Assembly (NCBI GenBank): GCA_964523295.1
Contig: CAZGAH010000040.1
Location: forward strand, 1 to 36,706
DNA length: 36,706 nt
Source: CAZGAH01 sp964523295
Lineage (GTDB): Bacteria; Desulfobacterota; Desulfovibrionia; Desulfovibrionales; Desulfovibrionaceae
Direction of reading: 5' to 3'
How positions within the stretch are numbered: position 1 is the stretch's first letter; each line of letters begins with the position of its first letter. Below, in pieces: positions 15,770 to 24,544 of this stretch. The position numbers were made by a program, and so were the translations under genes. A model generated the notes under the pieces. That model was not told the DNA's origin, searched no databases, and was given only the letters and a program-made list of their open reading frames with translations.

Positions 15770-17122
15770 ATGTCGAAGAACAACGTTAAATCTATCGAAG
15801 TCGCCATCGACACCTCCATTCCGTCGCTCGGCCAGGCCCGGATTCCCTCGAATTTGCCCTATTGTCGCGGAGGCCAGGTCCAGTCGCATGTACTCATTCA
15901 GGTCCCGGACGAACAGGTCGGCAATACCTCGGGCAGTCCTCTCTACTTCGATTTCGAGCTGGCAGGACCGCGTCAGCACCTCTATTTCAATCCCCCGCAC
16001 ACCAAGTGCGGCATAGTGACCTGCGGCGGCCTTTGTCCCGGCATCAACGACGTCATTCGCGCCATTGTCATGGAGGCGCACCACCACTACGGCGTCGCCT
16101 CGACCCTGGGATTTCGTTTTGGCCTGGAGGGGTTCATTCCGCGCTTCGGACATGAAATCGTCGAACTTACGCCCGACGTGGTGGCCAACTGGCATCAGTT
16201 CGGCGGCACGCTGCTCGGCTCGTCGCGCGGTCCGCAGCCGGAGGACGAAATCGTCGATTGTCTCGAACGGATGAACATCAACATCCTTTTTCTCATCGGC
16301 GGGGACGGGACGATGCGCGCGGCCCTGCGCATCAACGACGAAATCCAGCGCCGCAATCTCAAGATCGCGGTGATCGGCATTCCCAAAACCATCGACAACG
16401 ACATCAGCTTCATCAACAAGTCGTTCGGGTTCGATACCGCCGTGGAAAAGGCCACCGAGGCCATCATGTGCGCGCACACCGAGGCGACCGGCGCCATGAA
16501 CGGCATCGGCATGGTCAAGGTCATGGGCCGGGAATCCGGCTTCATCGCCGCCCATTCCACGCTTGCGCTCAAGGAAGTCAATTTCGTGCTGGTCCCGGAA
16601 ATCGATTTCGCATTCGGCGGAGAAAACGGCCTGCTGACGCTGCTGGAGGCCCGGCTGCGCAGCCGGAAGCACGCGGTCATCGTCTGCGCTGAAGGGGCAG
16701 GGCAGACCCTCACCGCCACGTCCGGCCAGAAAGACGCCTCAGGCAATCCCGTGCTCGGCGACATCTGCCAGACCATTATCGAGGAAACCAAGGCCTGGTT
16801 CAAACAGAAGAACATGCCCATCACCCTCAAGTTCATCGACCCCAGTTACATCATCCGCTCGGTTCCGGCCAACGCCAATGACCGCGTCTACTGCGGGTTC
16901 CTTGGGCAGCACGCCGTTCATGCCGCCATGGCCGGCAAGACCGGCATGGTGGTCAGCCAGTTGCAGGACAGCTACGTGCATCTCCCGCTGTCGCTGGTCA
17001 CCGGAAAACGCCGGCGCCTCAATACCGCCTCGGACTACTGGCGCGCCGTGCTCGAGTCCACCGGTCAGCCCGTGAACATGGGCGGCGAGAATCAGGCCGG
17101 CGGTTGCAAATACGACGGTTAA
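15770..17122 (+). CDS. 6-phosphofructokinase, probably ATP-dependent (long TP0108-like clade)
   Basis: Phosphorylates fructose 6-phosphate to the 1,6-bisphosphate in glycolysis. The PFK core begins at about residue 80 with KCGIVTCGGLCPGINDVIR, after an N-terminal extension seen in the long group of PFKs. Donor-site residues are GGDGT (177-181) and PKTIDND (205-211). Glycine at the GGDG position points to ATP, while Lys206 is the residue common in pyrophosphate enzymes. This mixed signature is known from ATP-using plant and trypanosome-type relatives. The substrate motif MGRESGFIAAH and the EGAGQ segment follow. The ATG at 15770 has AGGAG ten bases upstream, giving 450 residues; the frame is open to 15644 but that part is not PFK-like. 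Confidence 0.88.
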   Translation: MSKNNVKSIEVAIDTSIPSLGQARIPSNLPYCRGGQVQSHVLIQVPDEQVGNTSGSPLYFDFELAGPRQHLYFNPPHTKCGIVTCGGLCPGINDVIRAIVMEAHHHYGVASTLGFRFGLEGFIPRFGHEIVELTPDVVANWHQFGGTLLGSSRGPQPEDEIVDCLERMNINILFLIGGDGTMRAALRINDEIQRRNLKIAVIGIPKTIDNDISFINKSFGFDTAVEKATEAIMCAHTEATGAMNGIGMVKVMGRESGFIAAHSTLALKEVNFVLVPEIDFAFGGENGLLTLLEARLRSRKHAVIVCAEGAGQTLTATSGQKDASGNPVLGDICQTIIEETKAWFKQKNMPITLKFIDPSYIIRSVPANANDRVYCGFLGQHAVHAAMAGKTGMVVSQLQDSYVHLPLSLVTGKRRRLNTASDYWRAVLESTGQPVNMGGENQAGGCKYDG

Positions 17123-17184
17123 CCGCTGGCGGCCTCCGGTCCTGACGGCCCGAGGCCGCCGGTGCCTACACCCGGCGCACCTAT

Positions 17185-17194
17185 NNNNNNNNNN
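17185..17194. other. Assembly gap (10 N) before the AddA-like gene
   Basis: The six bases ACCTAT stand both just before (17179-17184) and just after (17195-17200) the N run. This is most simply an unmerged overlap, so the true distance between phosphofructokinase and the helicase is probably about 60 bases. Confidence 0.7.
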
Positions 17195-17198
17195 ACCT

Positions 17199-20100
17199 AT
17201 GCTCCATCAGGTCAAAGCCTCGGCAGGTTCCGGAAAAACCTACACCCTGACCAAAACCTTTCTCGAATGCCTCCTGCAGGCTGTCGAGCAGGTGGGGCAG
17301 GCCGGGCTGCCGGGTGACAACGGCGCGACCTGCGCCTGGACGGATATTCTGGCCGTGACCTTTACCAACAAGGCCGCCGCCGAGATGCAGTCCAGGGTGC
17401 TCGCCGCGCTCAAGAACCGGGCCCTGGGCCTGGCTGACCACGGGCCGGCATCCGGCTGGCCGCCCGAAAAGGCCCGCCAATGGCTGGAAACCATCATCCG
17501 CCATCTCGGCCTGCTCAACATCCGCACCATCGACAGCCTGCTGCATCAGCTCATCCAGCAATCTGCGCTCGAGTTGGAGCTTACGCCCGGCTTCGAGCCG
17601 GTTTTTGGCGTGGGAGATATTTTCGAGCCCCTCTACGACCTTCTCGTTGCGCAGGCCGAGGCCGGCAAGAACGGCGTGAATGACCTGCTCGAGCAGGCCG
17701 GCTTCTCTCTGCTGCTTGTGGCCGAACGCCCGGGATTTCTGCCTGTCAATGCGCTGAGAAGCCAGTGCAGCGACGTGTTCGCCTGCCTCTCCGCCAACCC
17801 GGTGCAAGGCTTCAGCGACGCAACGCTGCTGAAAGCGCGGTTGCATGGGATATACGACGCGCTGCGCCACGCCGTGGAGGTCCTGAACGCCTGTCTGGAA
17901 AAAGGGCGCCTGGAGCCCAAAAAACTCTTCGGCGCATTTCTGGACAAATGTCTGCTCGCTGCCCCCTTCGGTCCGTTGCCGACCTCGGCGTTCATCGAAA
18001 AGGCCGATCTGTCCGAGTGTCTGCTCAAGGCCTCGGCAGCGCGCTGCACGGACGCGGACGCAGCGGCGTTTCTGGACGTGCAACAGGCCTATGCGCGCTG
18101 CCAGGTCTGGGGCCGCGCGCTACGCAAGGCGATCGAGCTGGTCCCGTTCGTCGACCTGGCAACGAAACTGCTCGACGAGCTTAACCCCTATCAGCAACGC
18201 GCGGGCATTGTCCCGGCGAGCCGCTGGCCCGACTATGCGGCCGGCCTGCTGCGCGGGGAATACGGTCTCGCCGAGGCCATGTGCCGATTGGGCAATCAGC
18301 TCCGGCACTTCATGATCGACGAGTTTCAGGATACCAGCCGGGCCCAGTGGGACGCCCTGTCGCCGCTGGCCGTCGAGGCCATGGCCAAGGGCGGGAGTCT
18401 GTTCTACGTGGGCGACGTCAAGCAGGCCATCTATGCCTGGCGCGGCGGCGATGCCACGCTGTTCGACGAAATTCCCGACCAGCCGGATATACGAGCCGTG
18501 GCCGGGCGCCTGGTCAGGAGCACGCTCGAGACGAACTGGCGCAGCGCGCCGGGCGTTGTCCGCTTCAACAACGAAGCCTTCGGCCGCCTCGGGCAGCCGG
18601 AAACGGCGCAAGCCGTGGCCCAGGGCCTGCTGCCCGCGGCGCCGGCCACCATCACGGACGCACTGGCCGAAGCCATAGTCAGCGCCTACGCCGACGCGCG
18701 ACAGGAGCTTCCGCCGCAGCGCGGCGAAGCCGGCGGTCTGGTGCAGATACGCACCGTTCGTGCCTCCACGAGCGAATCCCTGGATGCCGAGGTCAAGGAG
18801 CATCTGCGCCGGATGCTGTTCGAGGACCTGCTGCGCCGACGCCAGCCCGGGGACATCTGCGTGCTTGCGCGCTCGAACAACCAGGCCCTGCGCGTCACCG
18901 AATGGCTCATCGAGTGGGAGCTGCCGGTCGTCACCGAGAACAGCCTCTCGCTGGCCATGCATCCGTTGATCCGACAGGCCGTGTCCTTCCTCGCCTTCCT
19001 GGATTTCCCCCGCAACGATCTGGCCTTTTGGGAGTTCATCGCCGGGCGCGAGCTGTTCGGCCAGGTCAGCGGACTCGACCCCGACCTGCTCGTTGCCTGG
19101 CTGGCGCAGCCCCGCGCGTACGGCACGCTGCACCAGGCCTTCCAGCAGGACTACCCGGCGGTCTGGACCCGTTGGATTCAGCCCTTTTTCCGACAGGCCG
19201 GGCTCATGGGACCCTACGACCTGATCAGCGAACTGTTCGCCTGGTATCGCATCCTCGAGCAGCACCCCGAAGACGAGCTGTTTCTGCGCCGCTTTCTGGA
19301 TACGGTACACCGGGCCGAGGAGTCAGGCGCGCTCTCCCTGGCCGCCTTCCTGGACTTCTGGGAAGAAGCCGGCGCCGAGCAACGGACTCCGTTGCCCGAG
19401 CACCTCGACGCCATCCGGGTGATGACCATCCATAAGGCCAAGGGACTCGAATTCCCGGTCGTGATCGTGCCCTATCACAATTTTCAGCTGGACCGGGCCG
19501 GGGATCTGACGGTCCTCGATCTGGCAGGCGAGCAGGGCGATGAGCCTTTGCGCCTGCTCACGACGCTGCACAGCAGTCTTGGCCCCCTCTACTACCAGCG
19601 GGCCCTGCCTGTGGTGCTCGAACAGCTCAACCTGCTCTATGTCGCCTGGACCCGAGCCGTTGACGAGCTGTATTGCCTGATTACCCGGACCCCGCGGAAC
19701 GCGCGTTTCGCCGACGTCGTCCACAACCTGCTCGTATCGTGCCGTTTCGACGAGCGTAGCGTCTGTTTCGAAACCTCTCCGCAACCGTCCGAAACGAGCG
19801 CCTCCCCAGTCACTGAAGACGGCCATCCGGTCTCCGGCGTCGCGGATACGGAATCATTGCCCGAGCGGTCGGCGGCGGGCGAAACCGCTGCCAACGCGGC
19901 CGACGTCGGCGATCTGTCCGATCCGGTCCGGCTCATGGACTGGCTGCCGCGCCTGAAAATTTTCCGCAGCGTGTTCGCGCCCGAGCGTTTCGAACAACGG
20001 CGGCGCGGCACCTTGATCCATCGCTGCCTGGAGCAATTGCGCGTGACCGGGGATATCGAACGCGACGCCGCGCACGCTGTCCAGGCCGGGCTACGCGGCT

Positions 20101-20459
20101 TAAGCAACCCGCACGATCCCGCCGCCTTTGCCCTCGACCACGAGTCCATCGCGAACGACTGTCTGGATATTCTGCGCTGGCTGCTGAGCCAGCCGCAGCT
20201 GGCCGACGCGCTCGCCGCGGCGCGCCCGGAACAGGAACTGCTCGACGAGCAGGGCGCCATTCACCGGCTGGACGCCTTTGTCGAGCACGACACGACGCCG
20301 CTGGTGCTGGAGTACAAGACCGGCGCCCCCAGGCCCGAGCACGCCGCCCAGCTGCGGAAATATTTGCAACTCGTGGGCCGTCTGCCGGGACGTCGGCATC
20401 AGACGCCGACCGGATTGCTCGTTTATCTGGACGAGCGGCGACTGGAGCCGGTCACCTGA
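17199..20459 (+). CDS. UvrD/RecB-like helicase-nuclease (AddA type)
   Basis: ATP-dependent double-strand DNA exonuclease/helicase for recombination repair, 1086 residues. Superfamily 1A motifs are visible in order: Walker A ASAGSGKTYTLT (residues 7-18), Ia AVTFTNKAAAEMQSR, II FMIDEFQDTSRAQWDAL (near 370), III YVGDVKQAIYAWRGGD (near 405), IV LETNWRSAPGVVRFNN, V VMTIHKAKGLEFPVVIVP (near 740), VI LLYVAWTRAVDELYCL (near 810). The C-terminus is a PD-(D/E)XK nuclease of the RecB family: GTLIHRCLEQL, then HRLDAFVEHD and LVLEYKTG with the catalytic Asp and Glu-Lys. AddA works with AddB, but no addB-like gene is adjacent. The ATG lies just after an assembly gap, so the ribosome binding site cannot be judged. 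Confidence 0.92.
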   Translation: MLHQVKASAGSGKTYTLTKTFLECLLQAVEQVGQAGLPGDNGATCAWTDILAVTFTNKAAAEMQSRVLAALKNRALGLADHGPASGWPPEKARQWLETIIRHLGLLNIRTIDSLLHQLIQQSALELELTPGFEPVFGVGDIFEPLYDLLVAQAEAGKNGVNDLLEQAGFSLLLVAERPGFLPVNALRSQCSDVFACLSANPVQGFSDATLLKARLHGIYDALRHAVEVLNACLEKGRLEPKKLFGAFLDKCLLAAPFGPLPTSAFIEKADLSECLLKASAARCTDADAAAFLDVQQAYARCQVWGRALRKAIELVPFVDLATKLLDELNPYQQRAGIVPASRWPDYAAGLLRGEYGLAEAMCRLGNQLRHFMIDEFQDTSRAQWDALSPLAVEAMAKGGSLFYVGDVKQAIYAWRGGDATLFDEIPDQPDIRAVAGRLVRSTLETNWRSAPGVVRFNNEAFGRLGQPETAQAVAQGLLPAAPATITDALAEAIVSAYADARQELPPQRGEAGGLVQIRTVRASTSESLDAEVKEHLRRMLFEDLLRRRQPGDICVLARSNNQALRVTEWLIEWELPVVTENSLSLAMHPLIRQAVSFLAFLDFPRNDLAFWEFIAGRELFGQVSGLDPDLLVAWLAQPRAYGTLHQAFQQDYPAVWTRWIQPFFRQAGLMGPYDLISELFAWYRILEQHPEDELFLRRFLDTVHRAEESGALSLAAFLDFWEEAGAEQRTPLPEHLDAIRVMTIHKAKGLEFPVVIVPYHNFQLDRAGDLTVLDLAGEQGDEPLRLLTTLHSSLGPLYYQRALPVVLEQLNLLYVAWTRAVDELYCLITRTPRNARFADVVHNLLVSCRFDERSVCFETSPQPSETSASPVTEDGHPVSGVADTESLPERSAAGETAANAADVGDLSDPVRLMDWLPRLKIFRSVFAPERFEQRRRGTLIHRCLEQLRVTGDIERDAAHAVQAGLRGLSNPHDPAAFALDHESIANDCLDILRWLLSQPQLADALAAARPEQELLDEQGAIHRLDAFVEHDTTPLVLEYKTGAPRPEHAAQLRKYLQLVGRLPGRRHQTPTGLLVYLDERRLEPVT

Positions 20460-20547
20460 GCGTGCGGTCTTTCTGCCGACGTCGTGCCGTCGTCAATGCG
20501 TTTCTCTGCTGAAAGACGCTGCGTGCGCGCCTGGTATGGAATGAAGA

Positions 20548-20584
20548 CGCCGCCGTCTTCGCTTGCAGTGCGGAGACGGCGGCG
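20548..20584. terminator. Hairpin between convergent genes
   Basis: Perfect 11-bp inverted repeat CGCCGCCGTCT / AGACGGCGGCG with a 15-base loop, between the helicase stop and the stop of the - strand membrane protein. It lacks T runs on either side, so it is a possible bidirectional terminator but not a textbook one. Confidence 0.5.
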
Positions 20585-20620
20585 CCTTGTGCCATTGCCC
20601 GGAGCAGGGGCAAGGAAGGA

Positions 20621-21532
20621 TTAGCGGACGATGACGACGAAACGCAATTTCGGGTTATCCTGGAACAGGTTCTTGACCTTGTTGCCGATGCGATCGCTGT
20701 TGAAAAAATAGTCCCTCAGGCCGGTCAGGCCCAGATCCCGGCGCAGGCTTTCCAATCCGCTCCGGTCGGGGTCCCGGTAGAAGATGAACTGCTCGTCCGT
20801 TTTCGTCTGCCAGTCGCCTTTGGCCTGAACATTCGCGTAGCCGGCGGAGCGCAGGGTATTGGCCATTGTCGTGTCCCGACCTTGGGTCTTGGCGTAGTAG
20901 ATCCATATTTCGTCATCCACGGTCCGGGTGGGCGATCTGGTCGCGGGCGAGGCGGTTGTGCCGGCAACCGGCCCGTGGACGACAATCTGCTGATGATTGG
21001 TCAACAGGACGCCGTCTTTCTGGGCATAGGTGTCGATAATGGCTTCCACAGGCTGATGAAAGCGTAAGGTCCAGCCGCAGGTGCCGCTTTCGGAAGGACC
21101 AAGCTCCAGCGTGTCAGCCGTCTTTTCCACTTCGTAGGCGTCCGGGGCGAGCAGCGTGCCTTTTGTATGATCCAGAATATGCAGAAAGCATTGATAGGTC
21201 GCGCGCGGGCCGCTGTTGTAGAGCATGAGGTTCACGTTGGTCGTCGCATCGGCCGGCAGCGGGAAATTGCTGGCGCGCAGGGTGCATTCGATATCGCCCT
21301 GGGTCTGCGGGCCAAAGGCAATGTCATCGGCCCGGTGCCGGCCGCAGCTATGCATGGACGTCAGGCTGACGACCGAGGCGATGAGCAGGGCCGAGGCCAG
21401 GAGAACATGCCAGCTGCGCTCCTTGCGGGTGAGCCGGAAAATGATCTCGGGCAGAAAGAAACAGACGATGATGATCCCGATCTGCAGGATCAGCACGACG
21501 TAGATATTGGAAAAAAGCCTGGCTGCAAACAT
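20621..21532 (-). CDS. Membrane protein of unknown function with a LytR_C-like end
   Basis: A 303-residue protein that I do not recognise by name. Two membrane helices open the protein (about residues 9-32, VVLILQIGIIIVCFFLPEII, and 43-62, LLASALLIASVVSL). A periplasmic beta-rich section (about 75-185) follows, with cysteines at MHSCGR, IECTL, YQCFL and GTCGW. After a Ser/Thr/Pro linker, the last 100 residues (from DEIWIYYAKTQGRDTTMANT) have an alpha/beta pattern ending in KLRFVVIVR that resembles the LytR C-terminal domain; this is an impression, not a match I could test. The ATG at 21532 has only a weak ribosome site (GGTGA). It lies downstream of minE on the same strand, about 270 bases away. 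Confidence 0.8.
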   Translation of the reverse strand: MFAARLFSNIYVVLILQIGIIIVCFFLPEIIFRLTRKERSWHVLLASALLIASVVSLTSMHSCGRHRADDIAFGPQTQGDIECTLRASNFPLPADATTNVNLMLYNSGPRATYQCFLHILDHTKGTLLAPDAYEVEKTADTLELGPSESGTCGWTLRFHQPVEAIIDTYAQKDGVLLTNHQQIVVHGPVAGTTASPATRSPTRTVDDEIWIYYAKTQGRDTTMANTLRSAGYANVQAKGDWQTKTDEQFIFYRDPDRSGLESLRRDLGLTGLRDYFFNSDRIGNKVKNLFQDNPKLRFVVIVR

Positions 21533-21801
21533 AGTTCACCCGAAATATCCGCTCGCGGAGTTTTCAGCCTCTTCCTCGGTGCCTACCATAAAAAAAGCGT
21601 AGAGTCTTGTCGAGTCCGCAACGACAGTTCTGGACCCGGGTCAGCCTGGATGGTCGACGGGCTCCAAGGCGTATGGCAGTCCATCCCGCCGAGGAGCAGA
21701 CACACGCAGGCCGTCAGCGATGCGGACACCTGGTCCATCGCCGCCATCGGCTCCGGGTCTGCCAAAACGCACGGTCACGCGTCGGCAACAGCGCTGTCGG
21801 T

Positions 21802-22014
21802 TTACCCTGCGTGGCGCAGCATCAACCCGACATCATGGGACTGAAACGCCGCGCCGGGCATGACCTCGTCGGCGTCGTCGCAGACCTGTTCTGAAAAAGA
21901 GCTGCTCTCGCAGTACAGTACGCGTTCGCGCGCGACCAGGCGTTTCAGTCGTTCTCTGGCGGTTTGCGCACTGGATCCGGTGTTGCGGAAGCGGTAGAAT
22001 TCGAAAAATCTCAT
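21802..22014 (-). CDS. minE: Cell division topological specificity factor MinE (short, divergent)
   Basis: MinE displaces MinC and stimulates MinD ATPase, creating the pole-to-pole pattern that puts the Z ring at mid-cell. At 70 residues it is short (usual about 80-90). The N-terminus MRFFEFYRFRN is the membrane-binding start, and SSAQTARERLKRLVARER matches the anti-MinCD helix (family pattern S-A-x-x-A-K-E-R-L-Q-x-x-V-A-H-E-R). The C-terminal half is divergent; EQVCDDADEVM and DVGLML can be laid over the usual dimerisation segment (R-x-D-I-x-E-V-I and D-V-x-V-x-L). The start overlaps the minD stop by ATGA, supporting the assignment by position as well. Confidence 0.82.
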   Translation of the reverse strand: MRFFEFYRFRNTGSSAQTARERLKRLVARERVLYCESSSFSEQVCDDADEVMPGAAFQSHDVGLMLRHAG

Positions 22015-22829
22015 GTTCGCACCTTGCTGAACAGGCGGGCGAAAAAGCCGCGCCTGGGTGGAGTGAGAAAACGGAACGGCGTATCCTCTCCCAAAAATCG
22101 AGCCACGGTATCGGCATAGGCCTTGCCCGCGTCGCTGCTCTCGTCGTAGATTACCGGCCGGCCTGAATTCGAGGCCCGCAATACGGCCCCGGACTCGGGA
22201 ATGACGCCGAGCACCGGGATGGACAAAATATCGGCTACGTCGTCGAGGCTGAGCATCTCGCCGCGCTGGACCCGTTCGGCATCGTATCGCGAAAGCAGCA
22301 GGTGGCAGGAAACCGGTGGTCCGCCGTTTTCGGCGTGACGGGAGCGGCTGGAAATCAGCCCGATTACCCGGTCCGCGTCGCGTACGGACGAGACTTCCGG
22401 ATTGGCGACAACAAGGGCTACGTCCGCGTTGTACATGGCCATGAACGCCCCGCGCTCGATTCCGGCCGGCGAGTCGCAGACGATGAAGTCGAAACGATCG
22501 CGCAATGCGTCGATGATCCGTTCCACACCCTCGGGCGTGAGCGAATCCTTGTCCCGCGTCTGCGACGCGGGGAGCAGATACAGCTTCTCCGCCCGGGCGT
22601 CCTGGATCAAGGCCTGCTCCAGGGGCGCTTCCCCGTTGATGACGTTGATGAAGTCATAGACTACGCGTCGCTCGCAGCCCATGATCAAATCCAGATTGCG
22701 CAAACCGATGTCAAAATCGATGACCACGGTTTTATGTCCGCGCAACGCCAATCCCGTGGCAAAGGCCGCGCTTGTCGTGGTCTTGCCCACGCCGCCTTTT
22801 CCTGACGCCACCACGATGATCTGTGCCAC
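22011..22829 (-). CDS. minD: Septum site-determining ATPase MinD
   Basis: Membrane-cycling ATPase that recruits MinC to block division at the poles. The deviant Walker A is VASGKGGVGKTTTSAAFATG with the signature lysine. Then come VVIDFDIGLRNLDLIMGCER, FIVCDSPAGIERGA (Walker B region) and VANPEVSSVRDADRVIGL. The C-terminus RRGFFARLFSKVRT is the amphipathic membrane-targeting helix. I use the GTG at 22829, which directly follows GGAGGGAGGAGA; the frame is open to 22874 but that extension lacks MinD character. The product is 272 residues, normal for the family. minC ends 37 bases upstream and minE overlaps the stop. Confidence 0.96.
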   Translation of the reverse strand: MAQIIVVASGKGGVGKTTTSAAFATGLALRGHKTVVIDFDIGLRNLDLIMGCERRVVYDFINVINGEAPLEQALIQDARAEKLYLLPASQTRDKDSLTPEGVERIIDALRDRFDFIVCDSPAGIERGAFMAMYNADVALVVANPEVSSVRDADRVIGLISSRSRHAENGGPPVSCHLLLSRYDAERVQRGEMLSLDDVADILSIPVLGVIPESGAVLRASNSGRPVIYDESSDAGKAYADTVARFLGEDTPFRFLTPPRRGFFARLFSKVRT

Positions 22830-22866
22830 TCTCCTCCCTCCGTGCCTGGTCCGGAGTCCTGCCGGA

Positions 22867-23577
22867 TCAGGCAACCACGTCGACGATCAGCCGTTCATCC
22901 GCAAGTCGCACCTGTGCCGCCCGATTCAGCATGGCCGGGTCCTGATGCTCGAAAGTCCGGTAGACGCCGGCAATGGACAACAACTCCGCATGCATTTGCT
23001 GACAGAAAATCCGGGCACTTCGGTTGCCCTGTGCCCCGGCCATGGCCCGGCCGCGCAAGGGCCCGTACACGTGAATCGAGCCGTCGGCGATGGCCTCCGC
23101 GCCCGAGTTGACTGCCCCGAACACAATGAGATCCCGGTCCCGCGCATACACCCGTTGTCCCGAGCGTACGGTCGGTACAACCTGCGGCTCCGACACCGCC
23201 TCTTCGGCCTTCTCCATTCTTCCGGAGCGGGTAAACGGCATCCCGTCCTTCCAGGGTACCAGTCCCAATGCACGCGCTGTCGTCTCCTGGCCCGAGACCG
23301 CGCCCTGCACGTAGACCGGTACGGCGTCCTTTTCCCGCAACAGCGCAACCACGCGCTCCAGATCCAGCGCCGAACCGCCTCTTGATGCGCCGGACAGATC
23401 GATCAGAAACAACGTATGCCGAAAGAAATCCGGCGAGGCCTGCAATCTGGCGCCCAGTTCCTCGATGATCAGATTCTGGTCGGGCGACTGCACCCGCAGC
23501 ACAGTGATGGGGACGGTGCGACCTGTCAGTGAGAGCGAAACCACTATCGACTGCCCCTGCGTTTGCCATGTTGCCAT
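22867..23577 (-). CDS. minC: Septum site-determining protein MinC
   Basis: Inhibitor of FtsZ assembly, positioned by MinD. The N-terminal domain (about 1-105) has TVPITVLRVQSPDQNLIIEE and FFRHTLFLIDLSG. The C-terminal beta-helix domain starts at about residue 137 with VRSGQRVYARDRDLIVFGAV and NSGAEAIADGSIHVYGPLRG, the conserved MinD-binding and dimer surface, and continues with RIFCQQMHAELLSIAGVY. The 236-residue length is standard. The ATG at 23577 has no strong ribosome site. It is the first gene of minC-minD-minE, transcribed leftward from an AT-rich promoter region. Confidence 0.95.
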   Translation of the reverse strand: MATWQTQGQSIVVSLSLTGRTVPITVLRVQSPDQNLIIEELGARLQASPDFFRHTLFLIDLSGASRGGSALDLERVVALLREKDAVPVYVQGAVSGQETTARALGLVPWKDGMPFTRSGRMEKAEEAVSEPQVVPTVRSGQRVYARDRDLIVFGAVNSGAEAIADGSIHVYGPLRGRAMAGAQGNRSARIFCQQMHAELLSIAGVYRTFEHQDPAMLNRAAQVRLADERLIVDVVA

Positions 23578-24051
23578 CCGCCGTCGGCTCAGCCTGACTG
23601 CCGGGAATCAGCCCGCGGTGCATCGAAGGGCTGCGCGCCCCGCGTGCGGGATATCGGCTGCCGTTGCCAACGCCTGATACCCGAAAGAGGGCTCCGACGC
23701 AATAAAAATCTAAAAAATTTTAATAGAAATGTGCAAGAGAGTTGAGAATAATTCGTGATTCTTGAATGTTCTCAGTCGCCCTTGTCCTCCTGCAATGGAA
23801 CCGGTGCGCCGGTCGCTCGGTGTGGACATGGCGTGCATGACCCTGCCTGTGCATGGCTGTGGGGCTGCGTAAAACGCCGTACAACGCGACGTGGTGTAGT
23901 CGGGTGTGGCGAGATGCATTTTTTTTTCGATCGATACGGGCAAATCGGACTTGCGCATTCCAGAATCGTGCTTATTATGAAAAACGATTAAGGACGCTTT
24001 TCCTCTGATACGGCCATGGGCAGGCCATGTGAAAACGCCCGGGGAGCGGAC
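23578..24051. other. Intergenic region upstream of minC
   Basis: About 470 bases between divergent genes. It is markedly AT-rich at 23700-23760 and holds the minC promoter. The rest (23760-24051) shows no gene I can support and no clear repeat; an A/T-rich ATTTTTTTTTCGATCGAT stretch lies near 23917. Confidence 0.5.
23708..23736 (-). promoter_or_regulatory. Probable promoter of the minCDE operon
   Basis: On the - strand TTGCAC (23736-23731) and TTAGAT (23713-23708) are 17 bases apart in an AT-rich stretch. The start would be near 23701, leaving a leader of about 120 bases before minC. Confidence 0.5.
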
Positions 24052-24540
24052 GTGAGCAGCCAGGGAATCCCCCCTCTTTTGCTGGCAGGTTTTTCGGCCT
24101 ATGCCGCGCAGGCAGAGGCGGGAAAATGTATTGCCTCACGAACAGACGATGCCCGACCGCCCTCTCCGCCCACGACCGCGCTGGCGGTTCGTGAATCTCC
24201 CCCACCGGCTGCCGGAGAAGCGGAACGTGCCCGTGGCTTCGGCTTCCGTCTGGGCAAGCTGTCCGTCAGCGTCGAAACGGAAGAACCCGCGCTCGATGTG
24301 GGGACGATCGCCCGTGTGGCGCTGGAACGCTTCGACCGCGTCAACAAGGATGCGTTTTCGAGCGAGCTTGAAATTGCCCAACTGAGGGAAAGTCTGGCTC
24401 CCCAAACGGAAATTTCCGCCGACCTGGAGCAACAGGGACCAACTCTTCCGCCCCGTCAGGGTGCCAGACTCTACGCGGAAGCCGAGAGTTCCCAGTTCTA
24501 CGCGCAATTCAGGCCAGGAACGCTTCTGGGCGTTATTTGA
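24052..24540 (+). CDS. Hypothetical protein
   Basis: A 162-residue protein without a family I recognise. Codon use is GC-rich at third positions, as in its neighbours, which supports coding. I chose the GTG at 24052 because GGGGAG lies just upstream; an ATG at 24016 has no ribosome site. The N-terminus is weakly hydrophobic (IPPLLLAGFSAYAAQ), then a Pro/Ala-rich part, then FGFRLGKLSVSVETEEP and an alpha-helical segment with DVGTIARVALERFDRVNKDAF. It ends RPGTLLGVI. It is soluble by appearance. The IS256-type remnant begins right after its stop, so the end of the gene could have been altered by the insertion. Confidence 0.55.
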   Translation: MSSQGIPPLLLAGFSAYAAQAEAGKCIASRTDDARPPSPPTTALAVRESPPPAAGEAERARGFGFRLGKLSVSVETEEPALDVGTIARVALERFDRVNKDAFSSELEIAQLRESLAPQTEISADLEQQGPTLPPRQGARLYAEAESSQFYAQFRPGTLLGVI

Positions 24541-24544
24541 ATAT

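Noticed and set aside
23710..23958. Small open frame on the - strand in the minC upstream region
   Set aside because: Lies over the minC promoter and an A/T tract, with no ribosome site or conserved character.
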